Numbered from the stretch's first letter, positions 26,303 to 34,469 are shown. The stretch: DNA of 54,431 nt from Bradyrhizobium sp. AUGA SZCCT0283 (GCF_018130385.1 NZ_JAFCLU010000041.1:1-54431); one strand, 5' to 3'. Notes: generated by a model not told the origin, from the letters alone. Program-made: numbers and translations.

Positions 26303-28075
26303 TCAGCGCCTGAGCGGCACCACGACCTTCCTGCTGTGGGGAGCAGTACCTGTGACAAGGGCAGCGTTGACTTTCTTCGCAAGCTCTTCGCCGATAAACG
26401 GCTTTTTGATGATCCTTTCCTCGCCTACATCCCGGAGCGCATTTTTGTCAGCGTATCCCGTCACAAACAAAATTGGGATTGCCGGATGTTTCAATTGGAC
26501 TTGGCGCGCGACCTCCACGCCACTCATGCCCGGCATCGCAAAATCGAGCAACACCAGATCAACATTTGGTTGCCGATCGAGGAGATCGAGGGCAGCGCCG
26601 CCGCTCCCCAACTTCAGCACGACATAACCAAGATCTTCTAGGAGCGAACCTGTGATGTCGCGTACTGCACTGTCGTCGTCCACGATGAGAATTATTGCAC
26701 CTTTACGATTGGTCCGAGCGGCGCCAACCGGCACGACCGTTGCTTCCGAGCCGAAATTCTCGGCGCGGGGCAAATAGACTTTTACCGAGGTACCTTCCCC
26801 GACGCGAGTTTCGATCCGCATTCCCCCGCCCGACTGCTTTGCAAAGCCGAGGACCTGGCTCAATCCCAAGCCCGAACCCTTACCGATCTCTTTGGTTGTG
26901 AAAAATGGCTCAAATGCTTTTGCCAGAACTTCTTTTGTCATTCCCGAACCGGTGTCGGTGACCGCAATCATAACGTAGTCACCGGCGGGAGGTTCTTCCG
27001 GGCTTTCGGGAGGTCCGACTTTTGCATTCGCTGTTTCAATAGTGACATTGCCGCGATCTCCCATGGCATCGCGTGCGTTGATCACGAGATTGAGAACAAC
27101 TAGCTCAATCTGTGCCGGATCGGCGAGAGCCTGCCAGGTTCCCGGTCGGAGCACGGTATTGATACCAATGCCGCCGCCCAACGTGCTTTGCAGCAGATTC
27201 TGCATATTCTCCAACGCTTCGTTGACGCCGAATGGCTTCGGCTCCAGCCGCTGGCGGCGTGAGAATGCGAGCAGTTGGGAGGTGAGTTGGGCCCCGCGCT
27301 CGGTCGCCAACCGCATATGAGAAAGCCGCTGTTGCAATTTTGGATCGCCGACAATGGAATTGTTTCTTTCCAGAAATCCAATATTTCCGAGCACGACTGT
27401 GAGCAGGTTATTGAAGTCGTGTGCGACACCTGACGTAAGTTGACCAATCGCTTCCAATCTCTGCATCTGACGCAGCGTTGACTCAACTTTTTCCTTTTCC
27501 TCGATCTGAGAGAGAAGCTGCCGGTTGGCGGCGGCTAATTCTGCAGTGCGTTCCTGGACTCGCGCTTCCAAGGTTTCGTTCAGACTGCGCAAGCGCGCCT
27601 CGGCGTGCCGTGCGTGAGATTCGCTTTCATGCAAGGCATCGAGACGGGAGCGCGCCTCGTATTGCCTGTTTCGACCGCGCAGAGCTGTGCGCACGACGCT
27701 GAGCAATGTTGTCGGGTGAAACGGTCGTTCCAAAAACGCCACATTGCCGAGCGCCCCCATTTGCCTCGTTGCGATGGGATTTCGCTCCAAACCCCCGCCG
27801 CGTTCAGTCAGCAGCACGAAGGGAAAATCTGACCAGGGGGGCTGCGAACTGATCCAGCCCGCGAGAGTTTTGATATCTGCATTTCTGATGGGGTCATCGG
27901 TCAGGACTGCGACACCGGCTCCTCGGGCAATTTCTTCTGTTAAACTTGGCAGATCGTTGCAGATCTCGACAGTCAGCCCGCCTTCACGCAAGATGCTGGC
28001 CGCGACCGTCGCATCGCGCCCTTGCGGGGCAAGAATAACCGCACGTTCGGGACTCGTATCGAACAGGGGGGTCAT
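26303..28075 (-). CDS. Hybrid sensor histidine kinase/response regulator in a kaiC operon
   Basis: 590 residues. Residues 10-135 form a receiver-like domain with the conserved Lys-Pro region ('FLERPFHP') but without a clear phospho-acceptor motif. A coiled coil (140-205, 'ETLEARVQERTAELAAANRQ') leads to HisKA with His219 in 'GQLTSGVAHDFNNLL', then HATPase_c ('LNLVINARDAM', 'VTDTGSGM', 'GKGSGLGLSQVLGF'). A C-terminal receiver has Asp511 ('LLDFAMPGMSG') and Lys558. It has no membrane segment, so it is cytosolic. It lies 6 bp after the kaiC-like gene, so the pair is one operon; the pseudo-receiver may read the state of KaiC. No separate output regulator is adjacent. Confidence 0.9.
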   Translation of the reverse strand: MTPLFDTSPERAVILAPQGRDATVAASILREGGLTVEICNDLPSLTEEIARGAGVAVLTDDPIRNADIKTLAGWISSQPPWSDFPFVLLTERGGGLERNPIATRQMGALGNVAFLERPFHPTTLLSVVRTALRGRNRQYEARSRLDALHESESHARHAEARLRSLNETLEARVQERTAELAAANRQLLSQIEEKEKVESTLRQMQRLEAIGQLTSGVAHDFNNLLTVVLGNIGFLERNNSIVGDPKLQQRLSHMRLATERGAQLTSQLLAFSRRQRLEPKPFGVNEALENMQNLLQSTLGGGIGINTVLRPGTWQALADPAQIELVVLNLVINARDAMGDRGNVTIETANAKVGPPESPEEPPAGDYVMIAVTDTGSGMTKEVLAKAFEPFFTTKEIGKGSGLGLSQVLGFAKQSGGGMRIETRVGEGTSVKVYLPRAENFGSEATVVPVGAARTNRKGAIILIVDDDSAVRDITGSLLEDLGYVVLKLGSGGAALDLLDRQPNVDLVLLDFAMPGMSGVEVARQVQLKHPAIPILFVTGYADKNALRDVGEERIIKKPFIGEELAKKVNAALVTGTAPHSRKVVVPLRR

Positions 28076-28081
28076 AAGTCG

Positions 28082-29572
28082 TTACTCTTGGGTCTTTGGC
28101 GCGTTCCCGCCTATGTGTTGAGGTACCCCGCGCAGGATGCCTTGGAATTTCTCAAGAACGGGCCCGACGGTGATACCAGTTTGGCCAATTGTGAACTCGC
28201 GGATCGTATTTTCGTGCGAGCCGGTCCGCTTCTTGAGCATCGAAATCGCCCGACGGACCTGGCCGAATGCCTCAAAATAGCGAAGCAAAATGACAGTGTC
28301 GGCAAGATACGTCACGTCCACCGGTGATTTCATTTCTCCAACCATTCCGTGCTGGGCCACCGTGAGAAATGTCGCAGCGCCCACGCGGTTCAGGTACTGC
28401 AACAACTCGTGCATGTGTAGGATGAGATACTGCTCCTGCGGCATTGCATTTTGATAGCCGTTAAGGCTGTCGATAACTACCGTTCGAATATTTTCCTTTT
28501 CCACGACCCCGCGGACTTTGTGAGCGAACTCTCCAGGCGATATCTCGGCCGCGTCCACTTGAACAATGTGGAGCTTTCCGCCGTCACGCATGGACTCCAG
28601 ATCGATGCCCATTGCCTTTGATCGGGAAAAAAGGAGCCCAAGCTCTTCGTCAAAAATAAAAAGAGCTGCGTGCTCGCCGCGCTTGACCGCCGCCGTTACG
28701 AATTGAAGGACCATTAGCGACTTGCCGGTTCCCGCAGGGCCGATGATTAACGTGCTGGAGCCGCTATCGACACCACCACCCATAAGTTTGTCTAGTTCAG
28801 CGATGTCCGTACTCAGCACCTGGGATTTAGTTCGCGCACGATACTCGGAAGCGACCAAGCGTGGAAAAACCTGCACACCGCCAGTTTGAATGATGAAATC
28901 GTGATAACCGCCACGAAATGCCTGGCCGCGATATTTCAAAACGCGTAGCCGCCTACGCTCGGCGCCGTAGTCGGGCGCAATTTCTTCGAGTCGTATGACG
29001 CAGTGCGCAACGCTGTGGACAGTCTTATCCAAAATTTCGGCAGTCATGTCGTCAAGCAGCAGGACCGTCACGTCGCGTTGCGCGAAATAATGCTTCAGCG
29101 CCAAGATTTGGCGGCGATAGCGCAGCGAGTTCTGCGCAAGCAGCCGTATCTCCGACAAGCTATCGAGCACGACACGTGCGGGCTTGACCCGCTCCATGGT
29201 TTCAAAAATGCGGGTGGTGGTTTCCCCTAACTCAAGGTCCGACGAATACAACAGACTTTGCTGCTGCTTTTCGTCCAGTAGATTTTCGGGGGGCAGCAGC
29301 TCGAAGATGTCGATCTTGTCAGAAATTGACCAGCCATGAGAGGCCGCCGCTTCCCGCAACTCCTGCTCGGTTTCGGAGAGTGTTATGTAGAGGCCTTTTT
29401 CGCTTCCTGACGCGCCTTCGAGCAAGAATTGCACAGCCAAGGTTGTTTTGCCGGAGCCTGGGGTACCTTCCAGCAAATAAAGGCGATTGCGGGCGAGACC
29501 CCCGCTAAGGACCTCATCGAGGCCAGTGACCCCGAACAGAGCCTTAGGAGGCTGTTTCGCTTTTGCGTCCAT
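28082..29572 (-). CDS. KaiC-like double RecA-fold ATPase
   Basis: 496 residues, two KaiC/RAD55 domains. CI has Walker A 'EGTPGSGKTT' (36-44), 'YITLSETEQEL' and Walker-B-like 'ARVVLDSLSEI'. CII has Walker A 'GPAGTGKSL' (278-286), catalytic 'FIFDEELGLL' (Glu309/310) and 'RTVVIDSLNGY'. Aligning 'ADTVILLRYFEAFG' with cyanobacterial KaiC puts Thr421-Tyr422 at the S431-T432 phosphorylation positions. No kaiA or kaiB is nearby. In purple non-sulphur relatives such proteins act in stress or timing functions rather than a true clock. First gene of the operon, with a perfect EcfG promoter 59 bp upstream. Confidence 0.92.
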   Translation of the reverse strand: MDAKAKQPPKALFGVTGLDEVLSGGLARNRLYLLEGTPGSGKTTLAVQFLLEGASGSEKGLYITLSETEQELREAAASHGWSISDKIDIFELLPPENLLDEKQQQSLLYSSDLELGETTTRIFETMERVKPARVVLDSLSEIRLLAQNSLRYRRQILALKHYFAQRDVTVLLLDDMTAEILDKTVHSVAHCVIRLEEIAPDYGAERRRLRVLKYRGQAFRGGYHDFIIQTGGVQVFPRLVASEYRARTKSQVLSTDIAELDKLMGGGVDSGSSTLIIGPAGTGKSLMVLQFVTAAVKRGEHAALFIFDEELGLLFSRSKAMGIDLESMRDGGKLHIVQVDAAEISPGEFAHKVRGVVEKENIRTVVIDSLNGYQNAMPQEQYLILHMHELLQYLNRVGAATFLTVAQHGMVGEMKSPVDVTYLADTVILLRYFEAFGQVRRAISMLKKRTGSHENTIREFTIGQTGITVGPVLEKFQGILRGVPQHIGGNAPKTQE

Positions 29573-29630
29573 GATACTCCCGATGGTGGTTCGAGAATTC
29601 GGCTGCGTCAGCTCACAACAACCCGTTAAT

Positions 29631-29655
29631 TAACGAACTACCAAAGAGACGGTTC
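29631..29655 (-). promoter_or_regulatory. EcfG (general stress sigma factor) promoter of the kaiC operon
   Basis: Minus strand reads GGAAC-N16-CGTT, a perfect match to the alphaproteobacterial EcfG consensus, ending 58 bp before the kaiC-like start codon. Confidence 0.75.
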
Positions 29656-29696
29656 CAAAAAGAACGATAGTATCGAACAATTCTTGTCTGGTTTTG

Positions 29697-29830
29697 GCAT
29701 GTCTGCATCTGGCACTTTGAGACGTGCCGGCCTATCCTGAGCGTGTCCGTTCACCGCGGTAGACCGGAAGTCGCAGTGGTCCGGCCAAATCGACGCGAAT
29801 GACCCACAAGAGACATTAGCCGGATCGAAA
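29697..29830 (-). repeat. Dispersed repeat, copy 4 (inverted)
   Basis: The minus strand carries 'gcgacttccggtctaccgcg', 'tgaacggacacgctcagg', 'cggcacgtctcaaagtgcc' and 'gcagacatg', in the same order as copy 2 at 4063-4183. The region from 29656 to 29996 otherwise holds no supported gene; minus-strand open frames there have the repeat inside them. Confidence 0.6.
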
Positions 29831-29996
29831 TCCCGCAATGCGAGATAGGCGCTACGCGCCCCGATCTGGGACATGTTGCCCGGTCGTAACCCCGCCGCGT
29901 AGCCGATGCGCTGGTCACACTGCTGCTGGCACATGTGATCGTACACAACGCTCACGATCCGGCGACGATGGCCGCGGCACTCGCACTCGCGGTCGA

Positions 29997-30506
29997 TCAG
30001 GACGACGCCGACGTAGAGCCGGGCAAGCGTGGCAACCAGCGCGACACGTTGGCGCAATAGGTGTCGTACTCCGCTCCAAATGTCCTACGCAGCGTCGGCT
30101 CCTCATAAGCCAGAACGAAGATGTGGAAGCCGATCCACACTAGCGCGCCGTAGACCAGAAGCCTTGCGTTTCCGAGGATCAGTCCTTGGCCAAGTACAAT
30201 CGCCACTAGGGCAAGATAGATCGGATTGCGGACATAACGATTGGGGCCGGTGATCACCAAATGTTGCGTTGGTGCGACCGGCGCTGGCGTGCCGCCACCT
30301 TGCAGCGCAAATCGTGTGAAGGTTTCGACCAACACCGGAATGCCGAGCAGGATCAGAACCACGCCGAACCATCGGATAAGCTGGAGATCGAAGAACGGCG
30401 CTTGCAGACGCCATTGCGAAATCCACCACGGCACGACACCGGCGACCGTCGTGGGGGCAATCAGAAAAAAGACCGCCGACCCCAGAACTGCCACGCCTCT
30501 GGTCAT
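29997..30506 (-). CDS. Isoprenylcysteine/phospholipid methyltransferase-family membrane protein
   Basis: 169 residues with four to five membrane helices. The C-terminal half carries the ICMT/PEMT signature: 'LVITGPNRYVRNPIYLALVA' for SAM binding and 'YEEPTLRRTFGAEYDTYCAN' with the acidic EE pair. N-terminal helices are 'GVAVLGSAVFFLIAPTTVAG' and 'WFGVVLILLGIPVLVETFTR'. Bacterial members methylate lipids or small thiols and phenols; the substrate here is unknown. It has no operon partner. Confidence 0.85.
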   Translation of the reverse strand: MTRGVAVLGSAVFFLIAPTTVAGVVPWWISQWRLQAPFFDLQLIRWFGVVLILLGIPVLVETFTRFALQGGGTPAPVAPTQHLVITGPNRYVRNPIYLALVAIVLGQGLILGNARLLVYGALVWIGFHIFVLAYEEPTLRRTFGAEYDTYCANVSRWLPRLPGSTSASS

Positions 30507-31190
30507 GATGTTGCTCCGGCCTCACAAATCCCAGCGTGCACCCGCGATAGCGACGCGGTCGCGATCGCCGGCCTCATCGTAGCGGCCGGCGACGGCATCG
30601 CCGGGTCTACTAAAGTGAACCGGATTGGTCGCCGCACCGTTTACGCCATGCTTGCGATCTTGGCGTTGGCGATCGTCTGGAAGGTGTTCGGATCGCTGTA
30701 GGCCCGCCGACTCTCGCTAGCGATCAACCTACCCTGAGGTTTCGGCGGATTCTTTCCCGCGGTTAGCCACGACTTCATAGCTCACTTTCGCCCCCTCATT
30801 TAGACTGCTTAGACCTGCTCTCTCGACGGCCGAGATATGGACGAACACGTCTTTGCCGCCAGTAGGGCTGAATAAATCCGTAGCCCTTTGTCGCGTTGAA
30901 CCACTTCACTGTACCTATTGCCACATTCACTCACCCCATAGATTCGAATACACGAAAGATGGTGACGGAAATCCGGCGAAAGAAAGGGCCCTGTGGCACG
31001 AAATAGCCGCTGCTGGGTTGAGACAGCGGCGGCTATTACGCATTCCTCCTCACGGGTATGGCGATCTGCGATTGCCCGCGATCCTGCTGGCGGTGAGTTA
31101 ATGAACGGTTGGCCAGCCCGAATGAGCCGGAAGCGAACAAGATCAACCCCTATAAACTTGATACAATTGAGTAGTCGTGAGTTGATTCGC
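30507..31190. other. 684-bp region without an intact gene
   Basis: One plus-strand stretch ending at 30701 ('IAGLIVAAGDGIAGS', 'RTVYAMLAILALAIVWKVFG') looks like the membrane-spanning C-terminus of a small protein but has no start in phase nearby. From about 31150 the upstream flank of the duplicated copy B locus begins ('cttgatacaattgag'). Confidence 0.4.
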
Positions 31191-31213
31191 CCTTGATCTA
31201 GAAGAGGACGGAC

Positions 31214-31408
31214 GAGCGATTTGCTGTTGGACAGGCTTTCGAAAGCGCTGTCAGTGGTAGGCAGGCAGTCGTGACAGAAACCCGCCATGATGGCCATGCT
31301 GGGCACCTGCGCTTCCTCGATAACGGCCAAACACAATGGGTTCTTTGTGCGCAGTTTCTTCATGAAGGAGAGTGGCTTCCGATTGGTATGAAAGACGCCG
31401 TCGCCTGA
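31214..31408 (+). pseudogene. Copy B of the duplicated small gene, start codon lost
   Basis: 65 codons, 'ERFAVGQAFESAVSGRQAVV' and 'AGHLRFLDNGQTQWVLCAQF', closely match the 76-residue protein of copy A (14508-14738). Where copy A has ATGCGGTTT, copy B has AGCGATTT, so the start is gone, and an in-frame TAG lies at 31199-31201. Upstream DNA is also similar ('gagttgattcgcc..ttgatct'). The C-terminus is shorter ('GMKDAVA'). Confidence 0.75.
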
Positions 31409-31445
31409 GGCGGCCCCATTCACATTGCAGACCCTGGTGGCGCCT

Positions 31446-31687
31446 ATGCCATTTTCCGTGAAAGCCTACCATGCCGATCACCAGCTGACCGTGACCAATG
31501 AAACCGCCAAGGAAGCGTTTGCAAGAGCGGTCGAGTGGCATGTCGTCGAAGGGTTCGCCGACGTGACTATCAGCGACGGTCAAAAAAGCTATTCGATGCC
31601 GAATTTTCATTGGCAATGGCGCTCCAGGAGATTGCCAACACGGTCCAGGCCGCGGCCGAGCTCGGGCTAAAGGCGAAGGCGAAATGA
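31446..31687 (+). pseudogene. Small conserved protein with a frameshift
   Basis: From ATG 31446, 'MPFSVKAYHADHQLTVTNET' and 'AVEWHVVEGFADVTISDGQK' form a clean N-terminal part of about 50 residues. A single-base shift near 31594 moves the natural C-terminus 'EFSLAMALQEIANTVQAAAE' and 'LGLKAKAK' into another frame, which ends in a proper stop at 31687. The protein family is common in Bradyrhizobium and uncharacterised. Confidence 0.7.
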
Positions 31688-31712
31688 AGTTCAACAGCAC
31701 AACGAGGGCGAC

Positions 31713-31883
31713 ATGATTTCGGTTTTGATAGGGGTTTTAATTATCGTCGTCGTCGGCGCAATCTGCTTTTGGGCGATCGACAAGTTCGCCACCGACAGCC
31801 GACTAGCAAATCTGCTCAAGTTGCTCGTGGTGCTCGTTTGCCTCGGCGCCATTTTGCAACGAGTGCTGCCGTTAACATATTAG
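31713..31883 (+). CDS. Small membrane protein, 56 residues (Thivi_2564-like)
   Basis: ATG 31713, preceded by gaggg. 'MISVLIGVLIIVVVGAICFW' is the first helix, 'AIDKFATDSRLANLLK' the loop and 'LLVVLVCLGAILQRVLPLTY' the second helix. Tiny double-spanning proteins of this kind are annotated as the Thivi_2564 family; their role is unknown. It is too short for routine gene-length cut-offs but has a good frame, ribosome binding site and membrane topology. Confidence 0.65.
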   Translation: MISVLIGVLIIVVVGAICFWAIDKFATDSRLANLLKLLVVLVCLGAILQRVLPLTY

Positions 31884-31951
31884 GCAAAACCCCCGGCTTG
31901 TAGAGCTGGGACTGAAGGCGAAGGGAAATGAAGCGGGCGCGTTAGGGGCTA

Positions 31952-32212
31952 GTCTATACGATCCTAGTTGATGGCAAGCCTATCGTCACCCTCGAGGCCA
32001 GCCGGGAGGCTGCCGAGTTTTGCAAGGAAGAATCGTTTCGGGCCGAATTGTCTGCGCTGAATTCAAATGGCGAACCGATCTGCGGGACCGGAAAACTGCA
32101 AGCGCGGACAACCATTAAGGAAGAGATAGCTAAATACCAGCAAGGCTCAAAGGAAGCTGAGGACTCTGATGACCTCCTGTTTGTATATTTGATTGATCTA
32201 GACGGTGCATAA
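31952..32212 (+). pseudogene. Small conserved gene without a usable start codon
   Basis: 86 sense codons, all natural-looking: 'VYTILVDGKPIVTLEASREA', 'ELSALNSNGEPICGTGKLQA', 'YQQGSKEAEDSDDLLFVYLI', stop at 32210-32212. The frame is closed by TAG immediately upstream, and no ATG, GTG or TTG occurs before 'VYTILV' (the sequence is ctaGTCTAT where an ATG would be expected). Either the start was lost by a small deletion or a non-canonical codon is used. The function is unknown. Confidence 0.65.
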
Positions 32213-32258
32213 AACCGCCAACGTGCGCCATTGATCCCCAACGAAAAAGTAACATGCA

Positions 32259-32465
32259 ATGGACGCAAAAATACTCGACAGCGACGGACAGTACGTCGCC
32301 GACATCCGTGCAAACCAAATTTACGACCTGTCCGGCAAGAAATTGTACGACCTCCGAGGTCAAAAGATTTACAAGCCAACAGGTGAACTAGTAGGCCATC
32401 TTAGCTCGGTAGCTGGAGACAGACGGTTAGATAAATCGACCGACAGATTGTTCCCAGAAGTTTAG
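32259..32465 (+). CDS. Small beta-repeat protein, 68 residues
   Basis: Starts 'MDAKILDSDGQYVADIRANQ' and contains two imperfect repeats, 'YDLSGKKLYDLRGQKIY' and 'KPTGELVGHLSS', suggesting a small beta-meander fold. It has no signal peptide. It lies in a plus-strand string of short genes from 31.4 to 34.1 kb. The function is unknown and the frame is intact. Confidence 0.6.
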   Translation: MDAKILDSDGQYVADIRANQIYDLSGKKLYDLRGQKIYKPTGELVGHLSSVAGDRRLDKSTDRLFPEV

Positions 32466-32503
32466 CTCCGCCAGCCGGCTGAAGGCGAAGGGGAAATAGA
32501 AGG

Positions 32504-32686
32504 ATGATTCGGAAAGGCTGGTCCTACAAGGAAGATCGTCGCCTATCGGAGCTAGCCGGATCTGGAAAGACCCTTGAGCAGATTGCGAAGGCAATGGATC
32601 GGACACCTGATTTCGTACGGAACAGGTCGACACGACTCGGCATCTCGATTAAATCAAAAGCAGCTACAAGAAAGATCAGGGGTTGA
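32504..32686 (+). CDS. Small Myb/SANT-like helix-turn-helix protein, 60 residues
   Basis: 'KGWSYKEDRRLSELAGSGKT' and 'LEQIAKAMDRTPDFVRNRST' resemble a single Myb/SANT or GcrA-like three-helix DNA-binding unit, with a basic tail. It is probably a small DNA-binding protein or transcription modulator. A ribosome binding site (agaagg) precedes ATG 32504. Confidence 0.6.
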   Translation: MIRKGWSYKEDRRLSELAGSGKTLEQIAKAMDRTPDFVRNRSTRLGISIKSKAATRKIRG

Positions 32687-32704
32687 GGCCATCAGCGCCG
32701 CCCG

Positions 32705-32965
32705 ATGAAATACGCCACCACCCGCCCCTGCGCCGAGCCCGAAACGGCGGCGCGCCGGATCCTCGAGATCGCCAACGCCGTCGAGCCGGTGCAGAGCCGC
32801 ATCCACATCGAGAAGATCAACGAGCCATTTCTGTTTCGTGATGGCGGCAGTCCGGCGGAATATGGCGCCGGCATGAAACTCGCCATTGAGCGGGGTTGGC
32901 TAGCGATGCACGAATCCGGAACCTTCGTCACCTTCACTGCGGCCGGCGCCGAGCTGTTCGCTTGA
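32705..32965 (+). CDS. Hypothetical protein, 86 residues
   Basis: 'MKYATTRPCAEPETAARRIL' followed by 'INEPFLFRDGGSPAEYGAGM' and 'RGWLAMHESGTFVTFTAAGA'. The C-terminal half ('LAIERGWL....GTFVTFT..G') has the pattern of a winged-helix wing. I do not recognise a named family. It is 18 bp after the previous gene, so possibly cotranscribed. Confidence 0.6.
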   Translation: MKYATTRPCAEPETAARRILEIANAVEPVQSRIHIEKINEPFLFRDGGSPAEYGAGMKLAIERGWLAMHESGTFVTFTAAGAELFA

Positions 32966-33070
32966 CGGGCAAAGTAGCCGCGTTTCTTTAGCAAATGATT
33001 TGAGTCGGAAGACCTATTGCCCTCGCCTTCCGGTTGCGGTTGGATGAAAAGGGTCTGGGGAATCAGAAAA

Positions 33071-33391
33071 ATGCGAAATCTGGGAATCGTGGCGCTTGCC
33101 GTCGCGGTGAGTGGCTGCGCGATCCAGCGAGCGCAAATAGCTCAGGACGCGCGGATTCAAATGGTCGGCCTCTCTAAAGAACAAGTGCTGGTCTGCATGG
33201 GACCACCGGCCAATAAGGCGGCCGAAGGGCAAACGGAAGTCTGGTCGTACAACTCCGGAGACGGCACCACAATCGCGAGTGGCTCGGTCTCATCAGGAAA
33301 CTTCTCTGGTACTTCGTCTCGGCGATTTTGCCAGATTAATGTTGTCGTCTCTGGCGGGGTCGTCTCTATCAGGGACCAACGGGCGGCCTGA
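33071..33391 (+). CDS. Small lipoprotein, BamE/SmpA-like, frameshifted near the C-terminus
   Basis: From ATG 33071 the leader 'MRNLGIVALAVAVSGCAIQR' ends in a lipobox (VSGC). The mature part 'MVGLSKEQVLVCMGPPANKA' and 'GQTEVWSYNSGDG' resembles the SmpA/OmlA fold that packs against beta-barrel assembly components. The frame stops at 33391. The neighbouring frame from about 33374 to a TAG at 33447 reads 'TGGLITAGEQCAYAVDACVK', a very natural C-terminus, so one base was probably lost and about 20 residues are missing from the present product. Confidence 0.65.
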   Translation: MRNLGIVALAVAVSGCAIQRAQIAQDARIQMVGLSKEQVLVCMGPPANKAAEGQTEVWSYNSGDGTTIASGSVSSGNFSGTSSRRFCQINVVVSGGVVSIRDQRAA

Positions 33392-33484
33392 TCACAGCCG
33401 GCGAGCAATGCGCTTACGCGGTCGACGCGTGCGTCAAACCGCGCTAGCCGGTCGACCTCGGGGCCAAAGGCGAAAAGGTAGGCA

Positions 33485-34060
33485 ATGCGACAATTTAACA
33501 CCGCGCACTTTGCAGTGGTCATTTCGGCGATCGCTTTGCTGGTTTCTGGCGGCAGCCTCTACATCTCCAAACGTTCTCTTGACCTTAGCGCCGCGAAGGA
33601 CGATCGCGAACTGAGGGACAAAGAGCCTGCGATCGATGTGCAGGTGCGCCCAGCCGGAGTGTCGACCGCCTCCATAACAATTTCGATGCTCAACCGCGCT
33701 GACGTCAACATTACGCCGCTGGACATAACGGTCGAGCATTCGTTTGAAATCGGAGATCTATACCTTTCCTCTGCTAAGCAGAGCATTGATCTGTCGAAAT
33801 CCTCATTGAGCTTGTCATCAATGGGAACGGTAGTACCGAAGGGCGTTGGCACTTTGAAGGCAACATTATCCGGGGTTACAAACGGCAAAGACGACACGTT
33901 CACGCCTGGGCTTGAATTCCGATTTGTTGTTCGGATCAGGTTCGCTGACTCGGAAGATACTATCAAAACCTTCGTGGTCACTCGACGGCTTCTACCCCAG
34001 TTGGCTGCGGAGCCGTGCCCGCCTTCGTGGACGCTCGCACCACGGCCGCCTGGCTGTTAA
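33485..34060 (+). CDS. Membrane-anchored hypothetical protein, 191 residues
   Basis: One N-terminal helix 'FAVVISAIALLVSGGSLYIS', then a charged segment 'KRSLDLSAAKDDRELRDKEP', then a mostly beta extracytoplasmic domain ('ITISMLNRADVNITPLDITV', 'GLEFRFVVRIRFADSEDTIK'). The C-terminus is Pro/Cys-rich. I do not recognise a family. It is intact, with ATG 33485, and lies at the end of the small-gene string. Confidence 0.6.
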   Translation: MRQFNTAHFAVVISAIALLVSGGSLYISKRSLDLSAAKDDRELRDKEPAIDVQVRPAGVSTASITISMLNRADVNITPLDITVEHSFEIGDLYLSSAKQSIDLSKSSLSLSSMGTVVPKGVGTLKATLSGVTNGKDDTFTPGLEFRFVVRIRFADSEDTIKTFVVTRRLLPQLAAEPCPPSWTLAPRPPGC

Positions 34061-34065
34061 GCGCG

Positions 34066-34100
34066 AGAAGGGCCCCCAGCGGCACCGCTGAGACCCTTCT
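34066..34100 (+). terminator. Possible terminator hairpin
   Basis: AGAAGGG/CCCTTCT with an inner AGCGG/CCGCT stem, 6 bp after the preceding stop codon. There is no T run, so termination efficiency is doubtful. Confidence 0.35.
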
Positions 34101-34166
34101 TGGGCTGAGGTATCGCACCGGGGGAAGGTGCGACACGGTTTCAACCCACCACCTTAGCTCGCGTTC

Positions 34167-34352
34167 CTAACGGCCAAGCCGGCGCTCGACCCGCTTGCGA
34201 CCGCTGCCCACCTTCTTGACCGCCTTCTTCACGGCGCTGGCCGACTTCCTGGTCTTCTTCGCCGTGTAGCGCACCTCGTAATCCTGCCCGCCGGCGACCC
34301 GCGCCCGGTCCTGCTTGCGCCCGCGGCTTGATTGCTTCTTTGCTTTAGCCAT
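34167..34352 (-). CDS. DUF3606-type small basic protein, 61 residues
   Basis: 'RKQDRARVAGGQDYEVRYTA' and 'KKTRKSASAVKKAVKKVGSG' match the DUF3606 pattern (R-x-R-V-x-x-x-x-x-Y-E-V...). Very lysine- and arginine-rich, it is plausibly a small DNA- or RNA-associated protein. It has a good ribosome binding site (gggagg). A perfect EcfG promoter ends 28 bp before the start, so it is probably stress induced. Confidence 0.8.
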   Translation of the reverse strand: MAKAKKQSSRGRKQDRARVAGGQDYEVRYTAKKTRKSASAVKKAVKKVGSGRKRVERRLGR

Positions 34353-34379
34353 CCTGCAATACCTCCCGTTGCGAGCGGC

Positions 34380-34404
34380 AACGCGTCATCATAGGAGGGG
34401 TTCC
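34380..34404 (-). promoter_or_regulatory. EcfG promoter of the DUF3606 gene
   Basis: Minus strand GGAAC-N16-CGTT, perfect consensus, with the -10 element 28 bp from the start codon. Confidence 0.75.
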
Positions 34405-34469
34405 AATTCGGTGCGCCGGAACGATTCAGGTTAGGTAAATTTTTCTTTCCGCATTGCGTGGAGTTCATA

